Of a stretch of DNA of 64,000 bases, positions 1 to 11,099 are shown piece after piece; positions within the stretch are counted from its first letter, which is position 1, and every line of letters begins with the position of its first letter. The notes beneath the pieces were generated by a model, which made no database searches, was not told the origin of the DNA, and was given only the letters and a program-made list of their open reading frames with translations. The stretch lies in assembly GCF_048544455.1 (NCBI RefSeq), contig NC_133538.1, positions 141,605,922-141,669,921 of the forward strand, given 5' to 3'. This DNA comes from Silene latifolia (lineage: Eukaryota > Streptophyta > Magnoliopsida > Caryophyllales > Caryophyllaceae). The translations under genes and the position numbers were made by a program.

Positions 1-352
1 AAAAGCACCCATCACATATCTCTTCTCTTGTTGCTTCTTTAAAACCTCAGTTAAGTATCTCAAAAAAATTTAAGGTTGGGTGTTTGAAAAAAAAAACAAT
101 TCGAGACAATAGATCCAGATACCTTTTCTATGTCGTCCATCAGATGCGTAGTTAAATACAGATTCAGTCCACGAGAATTAACACCTTGCATTTAATGGGA
201 GTACATTTTAAAACATCAGGATATCACTTACTTGGTCGGTTCTTTCACCCAATAATATTGACACAACATCTCAAACTAATTAGCTATATGCTAAAAAAAT
301 CAGATCTCAAAATCAATTATATATAAGTAGAAACAGTTCAACATTCACTTAC
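1..352. other. Non-coding, probably PheRS intron
   Basis: I see no coding exon here. The PheRS exon at 353-397 ends in a good donor (GTAAGT on the minus strand), so this stretch should be the following intron. The C-terminal anticodon-binding exons of the gene would lie left of the window. Confidence 0.4.
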
Positions 353-816
353 CTTTGAGAAGGGCTTGAACTTGACAACAAACTGGCCTTTGGAGAACTG
401 CAAAGTAGCAACCAGTCAGACCCATCACATGACAGTGAAACTGCGAAGTAGGGAAATGATATTTCCTTGTAGAGCAATGAGTCTTGTATGAGACCGTCCC
501 ACACAAATAGTTTATATATTCCCCGTTTAATTAGAAATAAGCGTCTTAGATAAGTTTTTGGGAATATTTTAGAGTAATATAACTGGCAACATAAACGATG
601 TACAGTAGTCAGTACAATATGATCGTGTCAGAAAAAGACCTGAGGAGTAAATCGCTCATCAGTTGACCAGAAAAGGCGGATATCAGGAATGTCAAATAAG
701 ACCATTGCTAGCCTCTCCAATCCCAGACCAAAAGCCCAAGAATAATTTTCCAGTTTACCACTTCTCTCTAATATCTGTCGCTCCATCACTCCACAACTCA
801 ACACTTCCAGCCACTC
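353..816 (-). CDS. Organellar phenylalanyl-tRNA synthetase, two internal exons (partial)
   Basis: Two minus-strand exons encode part of the single-chain organellar (chloroplast/mitochondrial) PheRS, which charges tRNA-Phe. Exon 816-640 (59 codons) reads [14 protein letters not shown] at its start and then [20 protein letters not shown], the class II synthetase motif 3 region with the ATP-binding GLGLER arginine. It ends DERFTPQ. Exon 397-353 (15 codons) reads [15 protein letters not shown], the linker leading into the anticodon-binding domain. Both exons have AG acceptors and GT donors and keep one frame across the intron. Upstream exons (motifs 1 and 2) should lie to the right, between about 830 and 3000, but I could not find them. 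The locus is therefore either a gene with very long introns or a captured gene fragment. Family assignment is strong; functionality is unknown. Confidence 0.8.
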
Positions 817-2860
817 CTGCATTGTAAGGTTACTAGGACAGCGAACTTTAGTTGAAAGTGAAAATAAAAAATTTAATCATTCAAGAAAAAAAGAAAGCAC
901 GTGTGTGAGTGTAAAAATTGTTTGGAGCTAAGGACGCATTTAAATCGAAACACAAAAGCTGCTATCAATTAAAGGTATACTTGAATTACGATAATATCTG
1001 TGTTGCAGAGGTGGTTATCGTAAATTTTTGAAAGAATGTAGAAGCTGACAAAATCTAACACTAAACCATACTAATTAATCTCATGATTCGTCTGATCTTC
1101 TCATATATACTCCGTGCATGCTTATGCTAAACGTTTCCATTATACGTTCCGCTGCAGTAAATTATATGTTTTTAGGAGTAAGGCAGTGCCCATGTTTTAA
1201 GAAACCAGTCCTGTGATAAAGGAGTATGGACGCTTCGCCTCTTTTAAAGCAGCACCCCTGAGATTCCTTAAGTCTACTATAGAATAAAAGACGCTCCTTT
1301 CCTGTTAGTGTTTCACATAAGAGGCTGCAATGTTCCAAGATATAGAAAAAAGTAAACGATTAGTTATCAAGTCTTCTAAAATTGATGATGGGAAAAAGGT
1401 AAAATACACGGAGCGCCCTAAACACTGCCGTGAAATAAATAACATAGTAGAGACAGAAGTCGTAAGACAGTCTGGTACACAAAGCAAAAAAATTAGGAAG
1501 AGTAAATGATTAGTTATCGAGTCTTTAATGCGGTTCTTTAGATTCCATTTAAGAAACTGGTCATTTACAAATAGCTGAAAATTTATAGAACAATATGAAC
1601 AAGTTAAAACTGATGCAGCTAGTTGAGGCTGAACCTAATCAGATCAATCATATGTTGCTTTATGTGCTGTTGACTTCAACTTGAATGCTTAACATCTGGT
1701 GACATCTTAATGGCTTAATGGAGTACAAACTATAAAAATATCTTCACTTCCAAATTTAATTAAACCCCAATGAAAATCATACTAACTCACAACAATAACT
1801 TCCAGTAAGCATTGGAATAATCATACAAGTATAAACCGATATACAAAGTAGTACGTTTATGCAATCAATTCAAATAGAAGTTACATTTTACAGATTTTCA
1901 CCACTGAAAAGTAGAATTTGATTGGTCAAAGAGACTTCCAGTATTAAAACTACACCTTTCAAAAAGAAAGTACATTAGCACAATTTCAACAAAGGCAGCT
2001 TAGTTTTTTATGACGACCAACTGAAGTATCATGTCTATCTAATATAAGAAACCACTATTTGGCATGCAGAACATATCCTCGTGCAAATGTGGTATCCCTC
2101 ACCTTCAGCCTGACTTCATTTGACACAGACATAGTTACATTTGGCAAGTATGGTCTCTAGCCAAAGACGAGCGTACATTATTGCAAGAGGTAGCAGATAT
2201 TACTTCGACTCCCATTCTAAGAAATCAAAAACTGCTAACCATGTTTTGCTAATAATGAATAGAAAATAATCGTTGGGATTCGGGGGGCCTGAGTTGTATG
2301 GCCATCTAGTCACTAAGAGTAACATTGGCTACTCTAGATTATGATTGAGGCTGTGGGCACACTAGATGGAGATTTTTCATCCACTACAGTTCAATAATTA
2401 AAAGTTACAGCCATTTTGATGTGCTTTACTTAATCAACAACACTTTTATTAATGAGAGATCAGAAGTCAAACAAAACCTTAAATAGTTGATAAAAAGATG
2501 ATAAATTAGATAGTAAAAGAGTAGTGTATCAACGAAACCTTAATTAATCTTCAAGAACAACACTTTAATTAATCAACACTCAGTCACTCACAATACTTCA
2601 AATCTTTAATTAATCAACAACATCACTATAATTTCATAAATTATCAAAACTTTAAATTAGAGAAATCAAAACACACAAACCCTAAATTGAGAAATTAGGG
2701 AAAGGTGGAAAATTCAAAACTGAAAGGAACACAAACCTGGTGGGAAGAGGCCGACGGACAGTGGTGAAGACAGCAGACAAGAGCGAGGCAAGTAAAGAGA
2801 AAAATAGAGCGTGGAAGCTAAAAGGAAAGTGAAGGGTCGTGTGAACTGTGAAGAGGGGGA
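817..2860. other. Non-coding stretch
   Basis: AT-rich DNA with stop codons in all frames. No recognisable exon or repeat. Positions 2750-2850 read on the minus strand as a pyrimidine-rich leader ending CCCACCAG followed by GTTTGTG, which could be a 5'-UTR exon and donor of a minus-strand transcript. There is no independent support for this. Confidence 0.35.
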
Positions 2861-2904
2861 GGCTAGGGCAGTGTTTATTAATCTTTTGCAGTTAATGAGA
2901 ACTC

Positions 2905-3136
2905 TTTTACATCGGTTATTTAAAACCGATGTCAATAATACCCTATTTACATCGTTTATGTTAAAACCGATGGCAGAAATATTTATGTACATCGTTTTTT
3001 AAAATAATCGATGTAAGGGAAAAAAATCTTTACACATTTTACATCGGTTTTGGTAGAACTGATGTTATTTATAAACATTTACATCGTTTCAACTAAAACC
3101 GATATCTTTGTGACGATGTCAATAGGACTTTTTCTA
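2905..3136. repeat. ACATCGGTT hairpin array, CACTA-like subterminal region
   Basis: Five successive inverted repeats share the stem ACATCGGTT/AACCGATGT (some arms ACATCGTTT). They start near 2910, 2950, 2988, 3039 and 3079 and are separated by AT-rich spacers. The block ends near 3127-3136 in a string that reads GTAGAAAAAGTCC on the minus strand. Subterminal ACATCGGTT/AACCGATGT repeats close to a CAC...AGAAAAA terminus are typical of plant CACTA (En/Spm) transposons. The last three bases (CAC) are not intact, because the block abuts a truncated LTR. No transposase is seen. Confidence 0.5.
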
Positions 3137-3291
3137 CACTCGATCGAGTGACCCTTACTCGATCGAGTGCCACACATACTCGATCGAATACCCATCAGAC
3201 AGACTACTGTTTCGTATAAAAACATACTTACTCGACAGAGTAAGCCCCACTCGATAGAGTACTCATAGACATAGAAAACCGTAGTATTACA
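3137..3291 (-). repeat. Truncated 3' LTR of copy 1
   Basis: It matches the first ~155 bp of the 5' LTR read from 15117 leftward: TGTAATACTACGG start, then ACTCGATAGAGT, ACTCGACAGAGT and two or three ACTCGATCGAGT boxes. Similarity stops at 3137, where the CACTA-like block begins. Confidence 0.8.
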
Positions 3292-3329
3292 GTCTTCCCT
3301 CCTTAAAAGGAACTTCGTCCCCGAAGTTC
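3292..3329 (-). promoter_or_regulatory. Polypurine tract and pre-PPT hairpin
   Basis: On the minus strand a perfect 7-bp hairpin GAACTTC/GAAGTTC (3310-3329) is followed by the purine run AAGGAGGGAAGAC directly before the LTR TG. This is where plus-strand DNA synthesis would be primed. A decayed second copy of the module lies at 3630-3663. Confidence 0.7.
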
Positions 3330-6300
3330 AACGCATACATAAAAACAAACATACTAACTCGATCAACACACAAAAACGTAACTAAGAACTCAAAAGAAAA
3401 CCCCAACCTATAAAACATGAACTCTCAATACTAACTCCACCAACTATTCTTATCTCCACAACATGGCTCACGATATCGTATCAAGTACATTATAGTCTCT
3501 CTCGACAGTAACTCCATATACTACCAACTATCATCCACAAACGCTGCTAGCTCCGTTTCACTAACATATTATCCACTAGAAAATCCAATATTAAGATACT
3601 CATAAACATCAAACGGAATGTTACATTCTACCACCCTTAAAAGGAACTTCATCCTTGAAGTTTACTCACACTCATAAAGATCATCTCATCCCATTGTCAA
3701 CACTTTAGAACTCGTAAAAATCATCATCCAACTGTCAACACTATCGAAATATTCTCCCATTCCTAAACATCGAACTACTACAAGCACGGCCATGACCTTT
3801 TAACAATATCAACCACAACAAAGATCCATCCTTTATGCTACACCAACACTCTACTTCCAATTATAATACAACATGCACACCCATGAAACTCTCTTTTATC
3901 GCATCCTACTCCTCTTAAGACAAATGTTACGTCCTCGTAACTCACTAGTACTAAATCCTTAGCTATATCTTCTGATTATCCTCATCACCATCACATGTCA
4001 AAGATAACCGCCTATAATCTAAACACTCACCATTCCTATAACCAAGGCTCTCTTACTTAAACAGTTCTCATACCTCAATTCACTCGGCACACCACCTAAC
4101 CTATACCATAAAATCTTTAGCTTAACCAAAACTTCAATTGTTCCCTATTACCGCCAAAACGACATAGTCCTTTATACATGCACCTATCTCTATACTCAGA
4201 ACTCATGATCCACAATTATTACACACAATCACACTAGCTCCTCAAGTTCTCCCTTTTATTACCACAAACTCATCCACAACTTACCATGATACTAATGTCC
4301 AACGCCCTATACTCACTGTCTCAACAAAAGATTATGGACCACCTGCAGTTTTCAGATCTGTACAACACATGTTCCACGAATCACTTGCCAATACTAAGTC
4401 AGCCAATGCTTCCTCCAAAAGAACATCACAAGTACTCCAACAACCTCTCACAACTGTGTCCCATCAACATGATATCACTATACCATGACAACAACGAAAA
4501 CATACACAACTCTTTTCCATATCATACTCTACCCTTACTCCCAAACTGAAACTGGTAAGAAACATCAATAAACAAAACAACCGTCTATCTGTCCAAACTG
4601 AAACTCACAGGAAACAGAAGCAAACAAAACAACAATCTATGTATAACTGGTATGTACTTTCGAAACTCGAATCGTAATCATCCCGTCTACTCCACGACAA
4701 CCAGTGATGGCATCGCAACACCGCAACCAACATCCGCACTGCAGCGCGAAAATACCCGCATCACAACACGAAGTACCGTGCCCGGATCACCACCCGAGGC
4801 ACAACAACCACATATATAGACATCATAACCACATACAATTCCCATAAACACTGACTCAGTATAACTTTTCGGACAAGAAAACTTACTCAAAACTGCTTTA
4901 CTAGATCACAACACAACATATTATACTGAATAAACAGACAGGAATCTCATGAATATCATCCATACCTTTTCACGGAATAAACATATATCATGAATACACA
5001 TACAAGTATAACTAGCCATGCCAGATCACCGAAACTATCACTTTTGAACATCATTCCATTAGTTTACCATACCCAACATATATCACAAAACATTCACATA
5101 ACAACTTTATAACTATCACACCATACCACTTATCGTGAGGTCAGAACCTCACACAAACGTTTATACACATCATAGACCCATAATCACATTCAATTAGTCA
5201 ATCCTGATCACGTAAGTTACCACTTGATAAAGGTTACCTCTCGCCCGAGCTTAACTCGTATGCCCCTCATAACATATTCTTCCATTCGCATACCATCACC
5301 TCCTGCCAAGTATAACCATACCATTAATATTCAACTACTAGCACCCGTCTCATATCATCACATCTTATACTTCCTCCCAAACGTACATATCAATCCGGCC
5401 TCTACAAAATCAACCTCTTCAGAATTGCTATCCTTCTTATCTATCATCACCCTTAACCACTAGTGACAGCACCACAATACCCCCACTGCTCGTATAAAAA
5501 ACCTTTTACACCCATCTCAAAACATCACGGTTTCTTTCCTATCTTTGGTTAACATCCCAAATAACGAACATCAAATCCATCAACACCAATTACCTCAACA
5601 CTATTCCCAATTACATCCATAATTGCATCGTCACCCAACTCACCACCAAGATCTCATATCTGTAAGTTCTTTACCCGGCTTCTTACTTTCCTTAATTCCC
5701 CGAAACTTATGACTAATCATATTATCCTGAAACTCCTATATAACCATTAACTCAAATCCTCATGATAGTATCACACATCTCGACGATTCATTACTTCTTT
5801 ATCACATGACTCTGGTCAACATCTTTCTCAGCTTACTTTTATCCTTCTTATCTCTTTACACTCAACAATACCAATTAATGATTCAACTCCTTATTCCTTC
5901 TACCTAACTTTTTAGTGCTCCGGTTACCTTCTCATTGCTCCAAAACTCAAATCCCATTATTTCATATCAGTATCATCTCACTTTTTTTTTTTTTACTATA
6001 GACCTTCTCTTATCATGCTATCACTCACACTTATCACCAATCAGTCCAGACCATCTCATGCTATCACTCACACTGATCTCCAATCATTTTTTTTATATAT
6101 ACCAAAACTCCTTTCATACCGTTAGCCGAAGGAAATCATACAATAGTTTCACCTCTTGATAATACAAATTCTCAAACTCGCTCACTATCTACACATCCAC
6201 GTCGCGACATGTCTCCACTAAGTTCACTATATACCACTCTTCTCCATCCCTCTACAACGATCTTTCATTACATACATTCTTAACCAACACAATCTAACCA

Positions 6301-7041
6301 TCTCTCTCCGTAATTCCTTACACATCTAAAGTTGCTACTATCCACATCCTTCCTTTCACTCTTTTCATTCTCACGTTCCTTAGACTCACATCATCCCTTG
6401 CCCATATTCATTTACTTTTACATTACTCAACACACAATCATATCACTCATCTCTTCTCACAAAACATGCTCCATGCCTTAATAAGTCTTATCAATCTTCC
6501 TTTTCTTTTCCACTACCTATCACAACTACATATAACTCCTGTCCTCCTTACCGAACTCATACTCACCACAGGTGCCACACCTTACATCATAAGATTGGTT
6601 AACTTACGCATCAGGACCAACACAAACGTAAAACAATGAATAAAGAAGCGAAAGAACACCTTTGAATTAAACATAATATACAACCAAGTCAAAAGATAAG
6701 CATATGACCCAAAACATGGGTCACTAGATCGAGTACAAGTCACTCGATCGAGTGACTGACTTACTCGATCGAGTAGGTGAAGGTCAGAGACACGTAAAAC
6801 AAATTACCAGGACTACTCGATCGAGTAAGGGTTACTCGATCGAGTAACAAGAGGTGCACTCGATCGAGTGAGGGCCACTCGATCGAGTACCCTACGCATT
6901 TCTCAGCATTGTCCAGTTTTCGTAAAACGGTCATAACTCACTAGTTTCTTGGTGGTTTTGGGCATGTGACCTATCGTTATAATCGTAACAGAACAAGCTA
7001 TCACCTACAATTAGAATCACATCATAATCATATATACATAT
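3330..7041 (-). other. Non-coding internal region of copy 1
   Basis: About 3.7 kb without a believable ORF; the plus strand is strongly C/A/T-biased and G-poor. It contains the second hairpin/PPT-like module (3630-3663). No gag, protease, RT or integrase motif is visible on either strand. Confidence 0.6.
6721..6890. repeat. ACTCGATCGAGT palindrome array in copy 1 internal region
   Basis: Seven copies of the 12-bp palindrome ACTCGATCGAGT (one variant with ACTAGATC) lie within 170 bp at 6721, 6741, 6762, 6814, 6832, 6858 and 6876. They are often flanked by T...A to give a 14-bp palindrome. The same motif fills the LTRs of this family. Confidence 0.9.
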
Positions 7042-7746
7042 TGGAGCATATAATAAATGATTTAAGCTTAGAAATGTATTTGCAGTAAACAAGCCATAAA
7101 CTTTATGGAAAAATCAGATTAAAGTAGGTTCCTTTTTGGTGAAAACTTTGAATAACTCTTAATAAAAGATGCAACAATAACAGGCTCACAATGAACGAGA
7201 ATTGATGGTAACATTCACAAGAGTAAAAACAAAAAGACTAAGGTAAATTGCTGCCAACACAGGTCAGCTAAGGATTCAGTCCCACACAAGTAACTGGTCC
7301 TTGTACTCCACACAGGAAATAAGCTGCAGAAATGCAGGTTCTTCTTTTTATCAAAAGCTGCCCTCATTCCAGGGATGGTTACAGAATTTATAGTCCTCAA
7401 ATGGCAAGTGTTTGTAGGGTTTTAGATCAGAAAAGAACAAACGGAATTAAGACAGTACAGCTAGGAATGCAATGACTCGTGAAATGGACAAAATAACAGC
7501 TACAATAGTACTCCTCCTCATGTGCTCCTGTTGGGTGATTTTTGTGTTGATGTGGACGTCAGCAGCAGGAAGGTTCCTAGGCAAGGTTGTAGTGGCCACC
7601 TCCCTTAGGCTAGATGGACCATGGTCAGGCCCCTTGGTGTTAGACCTTGACCATTAAATTGCACCCATTCCCTTTGTGCAGGTGTATGTGCCTGGTTGTT
7701 TAGGATAGTGTCTGTGGTGGGATTCGAACCCAGAGCTCCTGCTCCA
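7042..7746 (-). repeat. 3' LTR of the CRM-like element
   Basis: 705 bp, TG...CA on the minus strand. It contains the last codons and stop of pol (stop near 7605) and differs from the other LTR at only a few positions. Confidence 0.9.
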
Positions 7747-9317
7747 ATCCCCTCTCCTTGAAAGTGTGCTTCATCTGTTGGACCTTCTCCATGAACCTCA
7801 TCTCCATAGTAGGGAGATAGATCCCCAATGTTGAATGTTCCTTCTACCACATCACTCCCAGGCAGGAGGAGCTTATAAGCATTATCTCCCAGTTTCTGAC
7901 TGATCTCAAAGGGTCCTTCTACCCTAGGCATGAGTTTGTTTTTCCTCTTGGCTGGAAATCTTTCCTTCCTCAGATGGAGCCATACTAGGTCACCAACCTG
8001 AAAGGGTTTTCTTGGTCTGGCTTGCAGTGCTCTCTTCTGATATCTTTCATTTGTTTTTTGAATCTGCTGTTGTACTAGTTTGTGGAGCTTGGTGATGGAT
8101 TCTACCCTAGCTTGGGCATCAAAATTATACTCTTCAGCGGGTATCTTGGCCAAATCAAGGGGTATGTGTGGGTTCATACCATAGACTACTTCAAATGGGG
8201 ACAGTCCAGTTGCTGCAGCAGGAGCCCTGTTGTAAGCAAACTCAGCTTGAGCCAGCTTGAGGTCCCAGTCTTTCAGAGATTTGCTCACAATGCTTCTGAG
8301 GATCTGAGTTAAGGTTTTGTTGGTGACTTCAGTCTGCCCATCTGTCTGGGGGTGGTAGGCTGTGCTGAAAAGTAGCTTGGTTTTGAGCATCTTCCAGAGT
8401 GCCTTCCAAAAATAGCTTAGGAATTTCACATCCCTGTTAGACACCATGGATCTAGGAACACCATGTAGCCTTACAATATCCCTGAAGTATAAGTCAGCCA
8501 CACTCATGGCATTCTCTGTGTTTTTGCAAGGTACAAAGTGTGCCATCTTGCTAAACCTGTCTACCACCACCATGATGGAATCCTTACTTCTCTGTGTCCT
8601 AGGCAAGGCCACAATGAAGTCAAGGCTCACATCATCCCACGGTTTACTAGGAATAGGTAGGGGCATGTATGGACTAGGCCTGAATTGACTCTTGGACCTT
8701 TGGCAATGGCCACACCTTTGAATAATGGCTTGTACATCAGTTTGCATCTTTGGCCAGTAAAACTGATCTTGCAGGATTTCAAGAGTTTTGTTAATTCCAA
8801 AGTGTCCAGCTAATCCATTAGAGTGGACCTCCCTGATGAGGAGATCCCTTGTTGAGCTCCCTGGAATGCACAGCCTGTTTCCTTTGAACAAGAAGCCCTG
8901 TTGCAATATTAGTTTACTGGGTTTGCCTTCCTTGCAGTTGTGGTAGTCTACTGAGAAATCAGGATCCCCAGCATACTGTTCTTTGATCATTTCAAAACCA
9001 AGGACTCTCCCTTCCAGCAGGGCCAACACATGGTGTCTTCTAGAAAGGGCATCTGCTACAATGTTGTGTTTGCCCTCCTTGTAGCTGCTGGTGAAAGAGA
9101 AAGCCTGTAAAAACTCCACCCATTTGGCATGCCTATGGTTCAACTTATGTTGGCCATTGATGAATTTGAGGGCTTCATGGTCAGAGTGTAGGACAAAGGG
9201 TTTGGGTTTCAAATAATGTCCCCAGTGAGTTAGAGCCCTAATCATGGCATAGAATTCTTTGTCATAAGTTGAGTAGCCCAATTTGGCCCCATTGAGCTTC
9301 TCACTGAAGAATGCCAT
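7605..9317 (-). CDS. CRM-like pol, C-terminal part: RNase H and integrase
   Basis: An open frame of 570 codons. Residues 1-95 are the end of RNase H (SDHEALKFI, then ADALSRR). The integrase zinc-binding HHCC motif follows (HSNGLAGHFGINKT, then CGHC). The catalytic core shows the first Asp in VSLDFIVALPRT, the second in SNRDVKF and the Glu in TDGQTEVTNKTL. The C-terminal GPY/F-like module reads KLMPRVEGPF and DLSPYYGDE. A tail of about 65 residues, Gly/Gln-rich, reaches into the 3' LTR and ends before a TAA at 7605. No chromodomain is visible and the tail lacks a clean CR targeting motif. Integrase would insert the cDNA into nuclear DNA. The true polyprotein start lies upstream; a TAA at 9330-9332 cuts this part off from RT. 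Confidence 0.85.
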   Translation of the reverse strand: MAFFSEKLNGAKLGYSTYDKEFYAMIRALTHWGHYLKPKPFVLHSDHEALKFINGQHKLNHRHAKWVEFLQAFSFTSSYKEGKHNIVADALSRRHHVLALLEGRVLGFEMIKEQYAGDPDFSVDYHNCKEGKPSKLILQQGFLFKGNRLCIPGSSTRDLLIREVHSNGLAGHFGINKTLEILQDQFYWPKMQTDVQAIIQRCGHCQRSKSQFRPSPYMPLPIPSKPWDDVSLDFIVALPRTQRSKDSIMVVVDRFSKMAHFVPCKNTENAMSVADLYFRDIVRLHGVPRSMVSNRDVKFLSYFWKALWKMLKTKLLFSTAYHPQTDGQTEVTNKTLTQILRSIVSKSLKDWDLKLAQAEFAYNRAPAAATGLSPFEVVYGMNPHIPLDLAKIPAEEYNFDAQARVESITKLHKLVQQQIQKTNERYQKRALQARPRKPFQVGDLVWLHLRKERFPAKRKNKLMPRVEGPFEISQKLGDNAYKLLLPGSDVVEGTFNIGDLSPYYGDEVHGEGPTDEAHFQGEGIGAGALGSNPTTDTILNNQAHTPAQREWVQFNGQGLTPRGLTMVHLA

Positions 9318-9332
9318 AGGTTTCTTCTCTTA

Positions 9333-10632
9333 GGTTAGTACTGCTCCTATGCCTGCCCCACTTGCATCACACTCAACCTCAAACAGTTTCTCAAAATCAG
9401 GTAATGCCAGGATGGGTGCTGAACAAATCTTTTCCTTGATGGTTTCAAAGGCAGCCTGTGCTGTGGGGGTCCATTTAAAATCTCCCTTCTTGAGGCACTC
9501 AGTAATGGGAGCAGCCAGAGTGCTGAAATTTTTATGAACCTCCTATAGAATGAGGCTAAACCATGAAAACCCCTGGCCTCAGTAATATTGGTTGGGATAG
9601 GCCAGGATCTGATGGCCTCCACCTTCTCTTGGTCCACTGAGATACCCTGGCCAGAGACAGTATATCCCAGGAATGACACTTCAGGGACCATGAATGAGCA
9701 TTTTTCTAATTTCCCAAAGAGCTTGTGCTTCCTGAGAGTTAAGAACACTGCCCTCAGGTGCTTCAAGTGTTCAGTAGTGCTGGAGCTGTACACTAGTATG
9801 TCATCAAAGTATACAACTACAGACACCCCAATAAAAGGCCTCAACACCTCAGTCATGAGCCTCATGAAGGTGCTAGGTGCGTTGGATAACCCAAATGGCA
9901 TGACAAGCCACTCATAAAGTCCCAGTTTGGTTTTAAAGGCTGTTTTCCACTCATCACCCTCTTTAATTCTGACCTGATGGTATCCCTGTCTTAGATCAAT
10001 TTTGGAGAAGGTCTTTGCTCCACTTAGTTCATCTAGTAGGTCATCAAGTCTGGGAATTGGGAACCTGTACTTGATGGTGATGTTGTTTAGTGCTCTGCTA
10101 TCTATACACATCCTCCAAGTGCCATCTTTTTTTGGAACCAACAGAGCTGGTACTGCACATGGGCTTAGGGATTCCCTGACATAACCTTTACTCATAAGGT
10201 CAGCTATTTGCTCTTGCAGTTCCTTAGCAGTACCAGGGTCACACCTATAAGCAGGTTTGTTAGGCAAAGTTGCTCCTGGGAGGAGGTGAATTTGGTGTTC
10301 AACCCCTCTCAGAGGGGGTAATCCAGGGGGAAGTTCAGTGGGGAAGACATCTTTGAACTCTTCCAGAATCCTTTTGAGAGGTTCAGGTTGGGGAACACAA
10401 GAATGCACCTTGATTTCTTTGGGAATGACAGAAAAAATGAGGGTTCCTTGGTTGAGCTCTTGTAGTACCTCATACTCCTTGAGTAGTAAGGTTCCATTAA
10501 TCTGATTTGTGGGAGCTTTCTCACTAGATTTGGGGGGTGTAGCCAGGGCCAAAGGTGTGAGGGTGATCCTTTGCCCATCTTTGGTGAAGGAGTAGGTGTT
10601 GTTCCTCCCATGGTGTACAATGCTCCTGTCAA
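9333..10632 (-). pseudogene. CRM-like reverse transcriptase (frameshifted)
   Basis: Main open part 9347-10552. The segment before the RT has ELPPGLPPLRGVEHQIHL; RT motifs follow: ALLVPKKDGTWRMCIDSRAL, KIDLRQGYHQVRI, the FGLSNAPSTFMRLM block, and the catalytic box VVYFDDILVYS (YFDD). The connection domain begins at FLGYTVSGQGI. Near 9535, after FYRRFIK, the frame shifts and the expected residues continue in another frame. An in-frame TAA at 9330-9332 then separates RT from RNase H. The frame also changes at its N-terminal edge (10552-10632). The enzyme would copy the element RNA into DNA; with at least two lesions it is inactive. Confidence 0.85.
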
Positions 10633-10636
10633 ATTC

Positions 10637-10960
10637 CTAAGGCCTCCCTAATAGGATGTGGCAGGCATCCATGGGAATGATATCACACATAACCTCATCA
10701 GTATAGGCTTGCCCAATAGAGAAGGAGATGAGGGCCTGCTTGTTCATAGCAATCTCAGAACCTTGACTAAGCCACTTGATCTTATAAGGGTGCTGATGTT
10801 CCCTGGTGGGAAGCTTGAGCTTCTCTATCAATGTAGTGGAGGCTACATTAGCACAACTGCCTCCATCTATGATTAGGTGACAAACCCTACCTTGTATAGT
10901 GCACCTGGATTAGAAGATCTGTTGCCTCTGACTTTCTTCTAGGCTTTGAGTGTGCATAAC
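10637..10960 (-). pseudogene. CRM-like aspartic protease region
   Basis: On the minus strand the region reads IDGGSCANVASTTLIEKL, where the retroviral-type protease active site D-S/T-G appears as DGG. It continues with KLPTREHQHPYKIKWL and DIIPMDACHILLGRP, the ILLGRPW-type block that ends gypsy proteases. The open part is 10637-10831. The active-site variant DGG plus frame breaks on both sides suggest an inactive copy, although DGGS is common in plant chromovirus proteases. Confidence 0.7.
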
Positions 10961-11099
10961 CCTTCTGAGTACCAGTGCTGGACCTTCATCGGGGGGGCGA
11001 TGCACCGGCTCTCTATCGATTGTCCTCGACTTCTTCTTCTCGTGGACTCCTCAAAGGGGCCTTCCACTTCAATATCCCCATCCTCTTCCATAAGTTGGA

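Noticed and set aside
1360..1420. Minus-strand text VYFTFFPSSILE, reminiscent of the PheRS exon before 816 (YFPFTNPSFELE)
   Set aside because: Too short and with two misaligned residues; no splice sites of matching phase. Could be a decayed copy but is not supportable.
2714..3002. Overlapping ORFs on both strands
   Set aside because: They run into the hairpin array; no domain or conservation sign.
4286..4890. Short ORFs in the internal region of copy 1
   Set aside because: Chance frames in G-poor DNA; no similarity to gag or pol.
7715..7746. A tRNA gene in the CRM-like LTR
   Set aside because: Only a T-arm-like string is present; no A box, anticodon arm or acceptor stem.
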